64,000 nt of DNA from Vibrio diazotrophicus (lineage in GTDB: Bacteria > Pseudomonadota > Gammaproteobacteria > Enterobacterales > Vibrionaceae): contig NZ_CP151842.1 of the NCBI RefSeq assembly GCF_038452265.1, forward strand, positions 248,001 to 312,000, read 5' to 3'. Below are positions 42,829 through 51,902 of the stretch, piece by piece. The translations under genes and the position numbers were made by a program. Position 1 is the stretch's first letter, and each line of letters begins with the position of its first letter. The notes below the pieces were generated by a model. It searched no databases. It was not told the DNA's origin and saw only the letters and a list, made by a program, of their open reading frames with translations.

Positions 42829-44747
42829 TGACTGTTGAACTCCTGTTCCATTTCTTCCAGCGTCTCTTGCTCGCTCATCCACTCCATTTCGATCTCTTCG
42901 AGTTCGGATTTCGCCTGAGCTTGTGTAGCGAGAACTTGGTTAAGTTTAGCTTTGTTTTCTGCATCATACAGTGAGGACTCCGATAATTGTTGTTCAGAGT
43001 CCGCGACAATTTCGTTCAACTTATCCATTTTCGCTTCGAGTTGTGTCAGCTTTTTGCGAATTGGCGCAGTCAGCTTGCGAAGTTCTGCTTCACGACGTTT
43101 TTGATCTTTCTTCGCTGCAGCGCTGTTAGCATTGTCTTTTGGTGCAGCTTGAGCTTGTTGTTCTTTGCGTTCTGCTTTTTGCTGATCCTGAAGCCATTTA
43201 TAGTAATCTACTAAATCACCATCAAACGGTGCCACTTGGCGGTCATGAACCAGATACAAATCATCGGTTGTAGCGCGCAGTAGGTAGCGGTCGTGACTGA
43301 CAATAACCATCGCACCTTCGAAGCTTTGCAGTGCAAGAGTCAGGGCTTGACGCATATCCAAATCAAGGTGGTTGGTTGGTTCATCAAGTAATAGCAGGTT
43401 TGGTTTTTGCCACACAATAAGAGCCAACACGAGGCGCGCTTTTTCACCGCCCGAGAACGGTCCAACTTTCTCTAGTGCTTTATCACCGTTGAAGCCGAAA
43501 CTACCCAGATAGTTGCGCAGTTCTAATTCGTTTTTCTCAGGCGCGATTTGCATCATGTGTTGCAAAGGTGTCTCTTCTGGATGAAGCGTTTCAAGCTGAT
43601 GCTGCGCGAAGTAACCAATTTTCACCCCTTGTGAGTAGGATAGGTCACCACCTTGCGGAGTCAGTTCATTGGATAACAGCTTAATTAGGGTTGATTTACC
43701 CGCACCGTTACGACCAAGCAGACCAATACGGCTGCCCGGAACGAGATTAAGACGAATCTTCTCTAGGATAAGGTTATCGTCGTATCCCGCACTCACGTCA
43801 TCCATCATCAAGATTGGGTTTGGCAGTGCAGACGGTTCGCGAAACTCAAAACTGAATGGGTTATCAAACTGTGCTGGCAACACTTTTTCCATTCGTTCTA
43901 AAGCTTTAATCCGGCTTTGCGCCTGGCGAGCTTTAGACGCTTTGTAACGGAAGCGATCGATGTAGCTCTGCATGTGGCTCATCTGCTTTTGTTGCTTCTG
44001 ATACATAGCTTGCTGTTGCAACATCTTTTGCGCGCGTTGATTTTCAAACGAAGAGTAGTTGCCCGTGTATTCATTCAGCTTCTGATTCTCAATGTGAATG
44101 ATACGGTTGATGATCGGGTCTAAGAAATCTCGGTCGTGGGAAATCAGAATCAAAGTTCCCGGATAGCTTTGTAACCAGCGCTCTAACCACATCACGGCAT
44201 CTAAATCTAAGTGGTTAGTTGGTTCATCGAGCAATAGCAAATCAGAGCGGCAAATCAGTGCTTGTGCAAGGTTAAGGCGCATACGCCAGCCACCTGAAAA
44301 CTGAGTCAGGTTCCATGACATCTGTTCTTGGCTAAAGCCTAAACCGTCCAGTAGCTCTGAAGCGCGAGCTCGGATGCTGTAACCGCCAATAGTTTCGATT
44401 TTGCCATGCAGCTCAGCTACTAGTGTACCGTTGTCTGCAACTTCTGCGTCACTAAGCTGACGTTCTAAATCTCGGTATTCTCGGTCGCCATCGATAACGT
44501 ATTCCAAAGCACTGCGTTCTAAAGCCAGCGTTTCTTGCGCTACCCAAGCCAGTTCCCACTGAGCAGGTTTACTGAATGAGCCAGCATCAATAGACAATTC
44601 GTCTTTCAAGAGGGCAAATAGGGTGGATTTACCACAACCGTTTTTACCCACTAGACCCACTTTGTCGCCTGGGTTGATGGTTGCTGATGCTTGGTCGAGC
44701 AGAGGTTTTCCGCCACGTAGTAGTTGGATGTCCGAGAAGATAATCAT
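42825..44747 (-). CDS. yheS: ABC-F family ATPase YheS
   Basis: YheS is a soluble ABC-F protein with two ATPase domains and no membrane segments; ABC-F proteins act on the ribosome to relieve stalled translation. The 640-aa product has Walker A GKNGCGKST and GRNGAGKST, signature motifs FSGGWRMRLNLAQAL and FSGGEKARLVLAL, and two LLLDEPTNHLDLD Walker B segments. A linker follows the first domain, and a charged C-terminal coiled coil (about 530-640) ends the protein. It is divergent from kefG, with an ERIC element between them. Confidence 0.95.
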   Translation of the reverse strand: MIIFSDIQLLRGGKPLLDQASATINPGDKVGLVGKNGCGKSTLFALLKDELSIDAGSFSKPAQWELAWVAQETLALERSALEYVIDGDREYRDLERQLSDAEVADNGTLVAELHGKIETIGGYSIRARASELLDGLGFSQEQMSWNLTQFSGGWRMRLNLAQALICRSDLLLLDEPTNHLDLDAVMWLERWLQSYPGTLILISHDRDFLDPIINRIIHIENQKLNEYTGNYSSFENQRAQKMLQQQAMYQKQQKQMSHMQSYIDRFRYKASKARQAQSRIKALERMEKVLPAQFDNPFSFEFREPSALPNPILMMDDVSAGYDDNLILEKIRLNLVPGSRIGLLGRNGAGKSTLIKLLSNELTPQGGDLSYSQGVKIGYFAQHQLETLHPEETPLQHMMQIAPEKNELELRNYLGSFGFNGDKALEKVGPFSGGEKARLVLALIVWQKPNLLLLDEPTNHLDLDMRQALTLALQSFEGAMVIVSHDRYLLRATTDDLYLVHDRQVAPFDGDLVDYYKWLQDQQKAERKEQQAQAAPKDNANSAAAKKDQKRREAELRKLTAPIRKKLTQLEAKMDKLNEIVADSEQQLSESSLYDAENKAKLNQVLATQAQAKSELEEIEMEWMSEQETLEEMEQEFNSQ

Positions 44748-44851
44748 AAATTTGTTTTAGCTATTAATAGAGTTGCCGTTGAGATTTCGCCCAGAATAGT
44801 AGGGGCAACGAGGATAAATGTCGATCATTATGCAATTTACGTTATGATGCT

Positions 44852-44978
44852 TATGCCCTTCCTACTTGAAGGTGCAGCGGTGTTGGCTACGTTCGTTCAC
44901 CCCAATTACATAGTTATCTATGCTCATGGGGACTCACTCACTTGCCGCCTAGCTGCAACTCCAACTAGTTTGGGGATA
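44852..44978. repeat. ERIC-type intergenic repeat, 127 bp
   Basis: This non-coding element starts TATGCCC and ends GGGGATA, an imperfect terminal inverted repeat. It carries the internal segments that define ERIC sequences: TTGGCTACGTTCGTTCACCCC, CATAGTTATCTATG and GGGGACTCACTCACTTGCCG. The length of 127 bp equals the canonical enterobacterial element. It lies wholly within the yheS-kefG divergent gap and can fold into a long imperfect hairpin in RNA. I found no second copy in the window. Confidence 0.9.
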
Positions 44979-45022
44979 GCAACAGTTACCAATTTGATAA
45001 CGTTACGGAGTGCCGTCAAGGA

Positions 45023-45601
45023 ATGACACAAGATACGCCGTCTGCTTTACAAAAGCCTAAAGTATTAGTGATTTATGCTCACCCTGAGCCACATCACTCC
45101 ATTGCAAACCAAGTGATGATTAAAAAGATCTCTTCACTTGAGCACGTCTCTATTCTTGATCTCTATGCCACATACCCAGACTTTTTCATCGATGTTCAAG
45201 CTGAGCGCCAGCGCTTGTTAGAGCATGATGTGATTGTGTTTCAGCACCCTTTGTATATGTATTCCTGTCCGGCGCTACTTAAGGAATGGATGGATAGAAT
45301 ACTGGCAAAAGGATTCGCCTTTGGTAACAGAAGTGCGCTGCGGGGTAAAGTCTGGCGTAGTGTCATCACCACCGGCGGTAACATCGATGCTTTTGGTGAG
45401 AAGGGTTATAACCGTTATCCGTTGAAAGACATTTTACAACCATTTGAACTGACGGCGGCATTGTGTCGTATGCAATGGATAGACCCTATGGTGCTGTATT
45501 GGTCGCGCAATGTTAGTGACATTGAGCGATATCAACACGCAGAAGCCTATAGACAGTGGTTATTGGACCCGTTAGCTGAGCAAGGAGAGCATCATGGCTG
45601 A
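45023..45601 (+). CDS. kefG: glutathione-regulated potassium-efflux ancillary protein KefG
   Basis: KefG is a flavodoxin-fold quinone-oxidoreductase-like protein that binds and activates the KefB antiporter. The 192-aa product shows VLVIYAHPEPHHSIANQVM near the N-terminus, the FQHPLYMYSCPALLKEW segment and VITTGGN. GGAG lies about 10 nt before the ATG. It overlaps kefB by 8 bp, strongly suggesting translational coupling. An ERIC element sits immediately upstream. Confidence 0.93.
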   Translation: MTQDTPSALQKPKVLVIYAHPEPHHSIANQVMIKKISSLEHVSILDLYATYPDFFIDVQAERQRLLEHDVIVFQHPLYMYSCPALLKEWMDRILAKGFAFGNRSALRGKVWRSVITTGGNIDAFGEKGYNRYPLKDILQPFELTAALCRMQWIDPMVLYWSRNVSDIERYQHAEAYRQWLLDPLAEQGEHHG

Positions 45602-47399
45602 AGTAAGCAGTGATTTTCTACAAAGCACAGCCGTTTTCCTTACCGCAGCTGTGGTGGCAGTACCTTTAGCGCAAAGGGCGGGGCTTGGTTCTGTTCTGGG
45701 GTATTTACTGGCGGGTGTGATCATCGGACCTTGGGGATTGGGCTTAATCAGCGATGTTGAAGCGATCATGCACTTTGCTGAGTTTGGCGTGGTTTTGCTG
45801 CTGTTTCTGATTGGCTTAGAGTTAAATCCGAGAAAACTGTGGCAAATGCGTGGGCCAATTTTGGGACTGGGTGGCGCGCAGGTTGTGGTGACGACAGCCG
45901 TGATTGCAAGCTTGACTTCGTTGCTGGGCATCGGCTGGCAAAGCAGTTTAGTTATTGGTATGGGGTTGGCGCTCTCTTCAACCGCAATTGCATTACGCGT
46001 GATAGAAGAAAGAGGTTTAACTCGAACGGAAACGGGGCAATCCGGTTTTGCTGTTCTGCTATTCCAAGATATTGCTGTTATTCCTATGCTGGCGTTGTTG
46101 CCCGTACTGGCAGGTAATACTGGCGGAAGCTGGCTTGATGTCGTCTGGATGTTATGTGGCATTGTCGGTTTATTAGTGGGCGGTCATTACCTTCTGAGCC
46201 CTCTGTTTCGCTACATCGTATTAAGTGGTGTGCGAGAGCTGTTTACTGTTGCCGCGCTATTGTTGGTGATTGGTATCGCACTGTTGATGCAGCAATTAGG
46301 CTTGTCGATGGCGCTTGGTACCTTTTTAGCTGGGGTATTGTTAGCCGAAAGTGAGTTCCGTCACGAGCTGGAAATTGCTATCGAGCCCTTCAAAGGCTTG
46401 TTGCTTGGCCTGTTCTTTATCTCTGTCGGAATGGCGGTTGATATAGGGTTGTTGGCTCTTGAACCATTAAGCATATTGCTGGCTGTGATCGCTCTGGTGA
46501 CAGTCAAAGGTTTACTTCTTTATGTGCTCGCCCGTTTTTCTGGCACGCGGGCTAAAGCTCGTAGCCGAATGGCTGCAATACTGAGCCAAGGCGGTGAGTT
46601 TGCTTTTGTTATCTTTACTGCCGCTAGCAGCCAAGGGCTGCTCAAATCAGAGCAAGTCGCCTTTTTATTAGTAGTGGTGAGCTTATCGATGGTGACCACG
46701 CCGTTATTGCTATCAGCACAAAATCGCTGGTTCGCACGTAATTTGAATAGTTCCGATGAGGAAAAGTTGGCATCGGACGTATTTGATAAAGAACCGAGAG
46801 TCATCATTGCTGGATTTGGCCGTTTTGGGCAGATTGTTGGCCGCTTGATGTATGCCAACAAGATCAAAATTACGGTATTAGAAAGTGATGCCAGCCAAAT
46901 AAAATTACTACGCAAATACGGATATAAAGTATTCTATGGCGACGCCACTCAGCTTGAGTTATTGCGAGCGGCGGGTGCCGATGAAGCAGAGGCAATTGTT
47001 ATCTGTACCGACGCGCCTGATGAAGTGGTGAAAATAGTAGAGCTTTGCAAGCATCACTTCCCTAAATTGAAGATATTGGCTCGTGCACGTAGCCGTGTTG
47101 AAGCCTACCAACTAATGAATCACGGTGTAGAGCGTTACTCTCGCGAAACCTTTTTAGGTGCGTTGGATCTTGGTCGACAAACGTTAATCTCGCTGGGTAT
47201 GCATCCTTATGAAGCTAAAAGAGCCGAAGCTCATTTTCGCAAGTTGGACATGGCAATGCTTAAAGAGTTGCTACCTCAACATAATGAAGGTAAACGGCTT
47301 AACTTAAGAGCCAAAGAAGCTCGTAAAGAATTGGAAGAAATTTTTGGCCGCGAGATGGACGGTGATAAACAGTCTCGTAGCTATTGGGAAAAAGACTAA
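45594..47399 (+). CDS. kefB: glutathione-regulated potassium-efflux protein KefB
   Basis: KefB is an inner-membrane K+/H+ antiporter of the CPA2 family that acidifies the cytoplasm to protect against electrophiles. It is held closed by glutathione and opened by glutathione adducts. The 601-aa product has about 12 membrane segments (residues 5-375). A C-terminal RCK/TrkA-N domain follows (about 400-515) with the Rossmann loop GFGRFGQIVGR. AAGGAGAG precedes the ATG. Confidence 0.94.
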   Translation: MAEVSSDFLQSTAVFLTAAVVAVPLAQRAGLGSVLGYLLAGVIIGPWGLGLISDVEAIMHFAEFGVVLLLFLIGLELNPRKLWQMRGPILGLGGAQVVVTTAVIASLTSLLGIGWQSSLVIGMGLALSSTAIALRVIEERGLTRTETGQSGFAVLLFQDIAVIPMLALLPVLAGNTGGSWLDVVWMLCGIVGLLVGGHYLLSPLFRYIVLSGVRELFTVAALLLVIGIALLMQQLGLSMALGTFLAGVLLAESEFRHELEIAIEPFKGLLLGLFFISVGMAVDIGLLALEPLSILLAVIALVTVKGLLLYVLARFSGTRAKARSRMAAILSQGGEFAFVIFTAASSQGLLKSEQVAFLLVVVSLSMVTTPLLLSAQNRWFARNLNSSDEEKLASDVFDKEPRVIIAGFGRFGQIVGRLMYANKIKITVLESDASQIKLLRKYGYKVFYGDATQLELLRAAGADEAEAIVICTDAPDEVVKIVELCKHHFPKLKILARARSRVEAYQLMNHGVERYSRETFLGALDLGRQTLISLGMHPYEAKRAEAHFRKLDMAMLKELLPQHNEGKRLNLRAKEARKELEEIFGREMDGDKQSRSYWEKD

Positions 47400-47428
47400 A
47401 AGAACAAGTAAGTAGTAGGAACCAATAC

Positions 47429-47629
47429 GTGAATATAAAAAAACGCTTTATTGCAGGGGCGAGTTGTCCGAGTTGTAAAGCTCAAGATACCTTACGCTGG
47501 TGGATAGAGAACAACATAGAGCTGGTGGAATGCGTTGAGTGTGATTATTCAGAACAGCGTAAACCAAAAGCTGTAGAGAAAAGTGAACACGGTCAAGAGC
47601 AAATGATCGGTATTTTTAAGCCGGAATAA
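47429..47629 (+). CDS. yheV: YheV family zinc-ribbon protein
   Basis: This 66-aa protein starts at GTG (VNIKKRFIAGASCPSC) with AGGA upstream and ends QMIGIFKPE, closely matching E. coli YheV. Two Cys pairs (CPSC and CVEC) form a likely zinc ribbon. Its function is unknown. The frame is open back into kefB, but the GTG start gives the family length. It lies between kefB and slyD, as in E. coli. Confidence 0.9.
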   Translation: MNIKKRFIAGASCPSCKAQDTLRWWIENNIELVECVECDYSEQRKPKAVEKSEHGQEQMIGIFKPE

Positions 47630-47727
47630 TTGAGTTTCTGCTCACGATCCCCATAATATCCACCATTAGATTATTTTTAGGCATGACTTTATGTGTCTAA
47701 AAGCACCAAAACCGCCCTGGAGCCGTT

Positions 47728-48309
47728 ATGAAAATTGAAAAGAACGTGGTTGTAAGCCTTGCTTACCAAGTAAAACTGGAAGATGGCATCGTTGTTGACC
47801 AATCCACAGTGGAAGCACCACTAGATTACCTACATGGTCACAACAACCTAATCACTGGCCTTGAAAAAGAGCTAGAAGGCAAAGTAGCAGGTGACAAGTT
47901 CACTGCAACTATCGCACCTGAAGATGCATACGGTGAGCACAGCGATGATCTTGTTCAGCGCGTTCCTGCAAACGTATTCCAAGGTGTTGATGAGATCGAA
48001 GTAGGTATGCGCTTCCTAGCGGATACAGACCAAGGTCCAATCCCTGTAGAAATTACAGAAGTTGATGGTGATGAAGTTGTGGTTGACGGTAACCACATGC
48101 TTGCTGGTCACACTCTGACTTTCGATGTAGAAGTTGTTGCAGTTCGTGAAGCAACTGCTGAAGAACTTGAACACGGTCACGTACACCAAGCGGGTGGCTG
48201 TGGCGGCCACGGTCACGATCACGATGACCACGAATGTTGTGGTGGTCACGGTCATGATCACGACCATGACCACAAAGATGGTTGTTGTGGCGGCGGTCAC
48301 TGCCACTAA
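47728..48309 (+). CDS. slyD: FKBP-type peptidyl-prolyl isomerase SlyD
   Basis: SlyD is a cytosolic prolyl isomerase and chaperone that also binds nickel and helps mature [NiFe] hydrogenase in E. coli. The 193-aa product has the FKBP core (about residues 1-69 and 130-145) with the inserted IF chaperone domain between (LDYLHGHNNLITGLEKEL leading in). A C-terminal tail of about 45 residues is very rich in His, Cys, Gly and Asp and suits metal binding. A terminator follows. Confidence 0.95.
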   Translation: MKIEKNVVVSLAYQVKLEDGIVVDQSTVEAPLDYLHGHNNLITGLEKELEGKVAGDKFTATIAPEDAYGEHSDDLVQRVPANVFQGVDEIEVGMRFLADTDQGPIPVEITEVDGDEVVVDGNHMLAGHTLTFDVEVVAVREATAEELEHGHVHQAGGCGGHGHDHDDHECCGGHGHDHDHDHKDGCCGGGHCH

Positions 48310-48354
48310 ACTGTGCGGTGGGCTTGCTATAAGCAGCTCCTAGCCCTATAAAAG

Positions 48355-48395
48355 AAAGCGTGAGTCGAGCAATCGGTTCACGCTTTTTTTATTTT
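48355..48395 (+). terminator. terminator after slyD
   Basis: AAAGCGTGA and TCACGCTTT form a 9-bp stem followed by TTTTATTTT. Confidence 0.88.
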
Positions 48396-48422
48396 CGCTT
48401 TATCAATATGTAAGGACTTTTT

Positions 48423-49382
48423 ATGCCGCAACCTTTTTCTATTGCGATTCATGGTGGTGCCGGAACAATTTTGCGTGAACAAATGAGTGATGAACTCAAA
48501 GGTGAAATAGAGGCTGCGTTAGAGAAATCGGTTAAAGCGGGGCATGCCATTCTTGCGCAAGGGGGCGATGCTTTAGATGCTGTAGTCGCAGCGGTAAAAG
48601 TGTTGGAAGATGCGCCCCAGTTTAATGCAGGCAAAGGCTCGGTATTAACCAATAAAGAAATGGTTGAGATGGATGCTTCCGTGATGCATGGACGAGAGAT
48701 GGATGCAGGTGCCGTAACGGGAGTTCGCCATATTAAAAATCCGATTGAACTTGCACGTGATGTGATGTTGAAAAGCGACCATGTTTTGTTGATGGGTGAA
48801 GGAGCCGAAGAGTTCGCTTTTAGCTTGGGTTATGAGTATACCGAGCAGGATTACTTCTTTACTGAACGCCGCTATGAACAACTGCAGTCCATGAAAGAGA
48901 AAGGCCTGTTTGCACTATCGGAAGCTAAGTACTCGACAGAAAAACAGTATCCAGACGACAAAAAATTTGGCACGGTTGGCGCGGTAGCGCTTGATCAGCA
49001 AGGCAATTTAGCAGCAGCTACAAGTACTGGTGGCATCACCAACAAAAAGTTTGGCCGCATTGGTGATTCGCCAATCATAGGTGCAGGTACGATTGCTGAA
49101 AATGGCAATGTTGCTGTATCAACAACGGGGATGGGCGAGTTCTTCATTCGCAAAATGGTCGCATCAGATGTAGCGGCGAGAATGCGCTATTTAAAAGAAG
49201 ATATTCACACCGCCTGTGAACACATTATTCAAGGTGATTTGAAGGCAATTGGCGGTGAGGGCGGCCTTATTGCGGTTGATGCTAATGGTGAAATTCACTT
49301 TGCGATGAATAGCTTAGGAATGTATCGAGCAAGTGTTGATACTAAAGGTGATCTGCTCATCAAAATATATGCAGATGATTGA
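48423..49382 (+). CDS. iaaA: isoaspartyl peptidase / plant-type L-asparaginase
   Basis: This Ntn-hydrolase cleaves beta-aspartyl dipeptides and asparagine after self-processing. The 319-aa precursor has IAIHGGAGTI at the N-terminus and the autocleavage site KFGTVGAVALD, whose Thr (about residue 182) becomes the nucleophile. GGITNKKFGRIGDSPIIGAG follows. There is no signal peptide, so it is probably cytoplasmic. It is located between slyD and purA without obvious operon partners. Confidence 0.92.
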   Translation: MPQPFSIAIHGGAGTILREQMSDELKGEIEAALEKSVKAGHAILAQGGDALDAVVAAVKVLEDAPQFNAGKGSVLTNKEMVEMDASVMHGREMDAGAVTGVRHIKNPIELARDVMLKSDHVLLMGEGAEEFAFSLGYEYTEQDYFFTERRYEQLQSMKEKGLFALSEAKYSTEKQYPDDKKFGTVGAVALDQQGNLAAATSTGGITNKKFGRIGDSPIIGAGTIAENGNVAVSTTGMGEFFIRKMVASDVAARMRYLKEDIHTACEHIIQGDLKAIGGEGGLIAVDANGEIHFAMNSLGMYRASVDTKGDLLIKIYADD

Positions 49383-49509
49383 GTTTTAATCTGAAAAACG
49401 AGAATGGCTGCGCACGAATTTATTCGACTATTTTTTGCCTAAAAAATGACTGCAACGAATCAAATTCGATGCTAGAATCCATTTTTAACTAGCAATCAGA
49501 TTTGGAAAG

Positions 49510-50826
49510 ATGGGTAATAACGTAGTCGTTCTTGGCACCCAATGGGGTGATGAAGGTAAAGGTAAAATCGTAGACCTTTTAACTGAAGATGCAAAATATG
49601 TGGTTCGCTACCAAGGTGGTCACAACGCTGGCCATACTCTAGTTATTGATGGCGAGAAAACAGTTCTTCACTTGATTCCATCAGGTATCCTTCGCAATAA
49701 CGTGAAATGCATTATCGGTAACGGTGTTGTACTTTCACCAGATGCACTAATCAAAGAAATGACAGGTCTAGAAGACCGTGGTGTTCCTGTTCAAGAGCGT
49801 CTTTTCATTTCTGAAGCTTGTCCTCTAATTCTTCCATACCATATTGCTCTAGACCAAGCGCGTGAAACTGCTCGTGGTAATAAAGCAATTGGTACGACTG
49901 GTCGTGGTATCGGTCCTGCTTACGAAGATAAAGTTGCTCGTCGTGGTCTACGTGTTGGTGACCTATTCGATCGCGCAGCATTCGCTGAGAAACTAAAAGA
50001 AGTCATAGCTTACCATAATTTCCAACTAGAAAACTTCTACAAAGTTGAGCCAGTAAGCTACGAAGACGTGCTTGAGCAAGCAATGGGTTATACTGACCTA
50101 TTAACGTCAATGGTTATCGACGTAACTGACGAACTTGATGCAGCGCGTAAGCGTGGCGATAAGATCATGTTCGAAGGCGCTCAAGGTACTCTACTTGATA
50201 TCGACCACGGTACTTACCCATATGTAACTTCTTCTAACACGACAGCTGGTGGTGTTGCTGCAGGTTCTGGTTTTGGTCCTCGTCACCTAGGTTACATTCT
50301 AGGTATCGCTAAAGCGTACTGTACTCGTGTAGGTTCTGGTCCTTTCCCGACTGAACTTTATGATGGCAAAGAGAAGCAAGATCCAGTTGGTAAGCATTTA
50401 GGTACTGTAGGTGCTGAATTTGGTGCAACAACGGGTCGCCTACGTCGTACCGGTTGGTTCGATGCTGTTGCAATGCGTCGTGCAATTCAAATCAACTCAA
50501 TTACAGGTTTCTGTATGACGAAACTAGACGTATTAGACGGTCTAGAAGAAATCAAAATCTGTACTGGTTACCAAATGGCTGATGGCTCAATCGCTGAAGT
50601 TTCACCAATGGCAGCAGATGCTTACGATAACGTAACGCCAATCTACGAAACCATGCCAGGTTGGTCTGAAAAAACTTTCGGTGCTAAGTCTATCGACGCG
50701 CTTCCTCAAGCTGCACTTGACTACATCAAGCGTATTGAAGAGCTAACAGGCGTTCCAGTAGACATCATCTCTACAGGCCCTGACCGTAACGAAACAATCA
50801 TCAAAGTACACCCATTCAGCGTGTAA
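49510..50826 (+). CDS. purA: adenylosuccinate synthetase
   Basis: PurA joins IMP and aspartate using GTP, the first committed step to AMP. The 438-aa product has the phosphate loop GTQWGDEGKGKIVD at the N-terminus, QGGHNAGHT with the catalytic His, and GTTGRGIGPAYEDK. It is slightly longer than E. coli PurA (432). The ATG is preceded by TTGGAAAG. A terminator follows before motX. Confidence 0.97.
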   Translation: MGNNVVVLGTQWGDEGKGKIVDLLTEDAKYVVRYQGGHNAGHTLVIDGEKTVLHLIPSGILRNNVKCIIGNGVVLSPDALIKEMTGLEDRGVPVQERLFISEACPLILPYHIALDQARETARGNKAIGTTGRGIGPAYEDKVARRGLRVGDLFDRAAFAEKLKEVIAYHNFQLENFYKVEPVSYEDVLEQAMGYTDLLTSMVIDVTDELDAARKRGDKIMFEGAQGTLLDIDHGTYPYVTSSNTTAGGVAAGSGFGPRHLGYILGIAKAYCTRVGSGPFPTELYDGKEKQDPVGKHLGTVGAEFGATTGRLRRTGWFDAVAMRRAIQINSITGFCMTKLDVLDGLEEIKICTGYQMADGSIAEVSPMAADAYDNVTPIYETMPGWSEKTFGAKSIDALPQAALDYIKRIEELTGVPVDIISTGPDRNETIIKVHPFSV

Positions 50827-50845
50827 GCTAGATACTTGTTTACAG

Positions 50846-50872
50846 AACCGGTTCATTGAGCCGGTTTTTTTA
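50846..50872 (+). terminator. terminator after purA
   Basis: AACCGG and CCGGTT with inner TC/GA pairs form a hairpin followed by a run of seven Ts. Confidence 0.85.
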
Positions 50873-50937
50873 TGCCGCAAGTGATGCTATTTTGTACGTC
50901 GGTGGCAATTAATTGCCGATTATTTACAAGATTGACC

Positions 50938-50964
50938 TAAAGAGATTCACTTAATCGCCGATAA
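50938..50964 (+). promoter_or_regulatory. motX: sigma-28 (FliA) promoter for motX
   Basis: TAAAGAGA-N11-GCCGATAA matches the sigma-28 consensus TAAAGTTT-N11-GCCGATAA at all the important positions with exact spacing. It lies about 85 bp before the motX ATG. Sigma-28 dependence of late motor genes is established in vibrios. Confidence 0.85.
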
Positions 50965-51049
50965 AAAATCAAACCAGCCATTATGCGTAATAACGCTATA
51001 CTCAAAAAGCGGTGTTGTGTGGCTATCGGAATTAAGTAAGAGTGCATGT

Positions 51050-51685
51050 ATGAAGCTACGAACGGTGGCAGCTTCTCTATTATTGGCATTGCATTCCTCG
51101 TTTAGTCACGCTGCTGTGGCCGATGTGGGGGAGCCTGTACCAATTTATACAGAAGCTGAACTCATAAAATTGATTGAAGAAAACAAGCATTTGGAGCGTG
51201 TCAAAGCCGACAATTGTCAGTTGGTGGAAGATATCGTTGCACGTGCCACTCGCATCAATTTACCGTCATACGAGTTTTTGTATGGCGATATGCTGGCGTG
51301 GGGTGTCTGTGTCGATCAGGATGTCGAGCTAGGTCTGTATTACATGGAAAATGCTGCTCATCAAGGTTTGCCAACCGCACTTGAGCAGTTAGGTCGTTAT
51401 TACTCGCGCGGAACGTTAGTGCAGCAAGATAAAGAGCGCGCTATACCTTATTTGCGTGAAGCTGCTTCTATGGGTAACTTGAATGCCCGTATTCAGTTGG
51501 CTGAATTGCTGTTGAGAGACTACGGCAGCCCTCTAGATTACGAAGATGCTTATCGTTGGCTCTATAACTCTGCAACGGCAGATCAAAGAGTGCATAGTCG
51601 TATTAATATCTTACGACAGGGGTTAGAGATGCGAATGCCAGAGAACATTATTGCGCGCGCGAAGCGTCGTGAAACCTTCTGGTAA
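51050..51685 (+). CDS. motX: sodium-driven polar flagellar motor protein MotX
   Basis: MotX is a periplasmic component of the T-ring, which together with MotY holds the PomAB sodium stator units around the polar flagellar basal body. The 211-aa product has a signal peptide (MKLRTVAASLLLALHSSFSHA) and Sel1/TPR-like repeats (YEFLYGDMLAWG, LEQLGRYYSRG, IQLAELLLRDYG). From memory it is nearly identical to V. alginolyticus MotX. The ATG at 51050 fits the signal peptide; the frame is open 11 codons upstream. It is monocistronic and follows purA, as in V. cholerae. Confidence 0.95.
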   Translation: MKLRTVAASLLLALHSSFSHAAVADVGEPVPIYTEAELIKLIEENKHLERVKADNCQLVEDIVARATRINLPSYEFLYGDMLAWGVCVDQDVELGLYYMENAAHQGLPTALEQLGRYYSRGTLVQQDKERAIPYLREAASMGNLNARIQLAELLLRDYGSPLDYEDAYRWLYNSATADQRVHSRINILRQGLEMRMPENIIARAKRRETFW

Positions 51686-51719
51686 AGCTCGTAATTGATT
51701 CTGCAAACACATTTATCTG

Positions 51720-51757
51720 TTCATGTTCAGCCTCTAGGGTTGAACATGAATTTATTA
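51720..51757 (+). terminator. terminator-like hairpin after motX
   Basis: TTCATGTTCA and TGAACATGAA form a 10-bp stem around an 11-nt loop, followed by TTTATT. Confidence 0.7.
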
Positions 51758-51902
51758 CCTTTCCTCACTGTATTTCACTTTTATTACTTCAAAGATAGTG
51801 CAACAGAACTATCTTATTAGTATTACTCACTTTTTATCCTTAAGCTTAACCACGCAGTAGGATATACTTTAATTCCCCCTCTTACTTTAAGTAGGTCTGC
51901 CT

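Noticed and set aside
44724..45026. Open frame of 100 codons on plus between yheS and kefG
   Set aside because: It runs through the ERIC element and has no ribosome-binding site or protein-like similarity; ERIC sequences often leave chance open frames.
45572..46162. 196-codon open frame on minus opposite kefB
   Set aside because: Antisense to the membrane domain of kefB, with no recognisable motif.
48016..48306. Thr/Val-rich 96-codon open frame opposite slyD
   Set aside because: Its odd composition is simply the complement of the His-rich slyD tail.
48229..48306. Short GGTCACGGTCA-type repeats considered as a regulatory repeat
   Set aside because: They encode the His/Gly/Asp-rich metal-binding tail of SlyD in frame.
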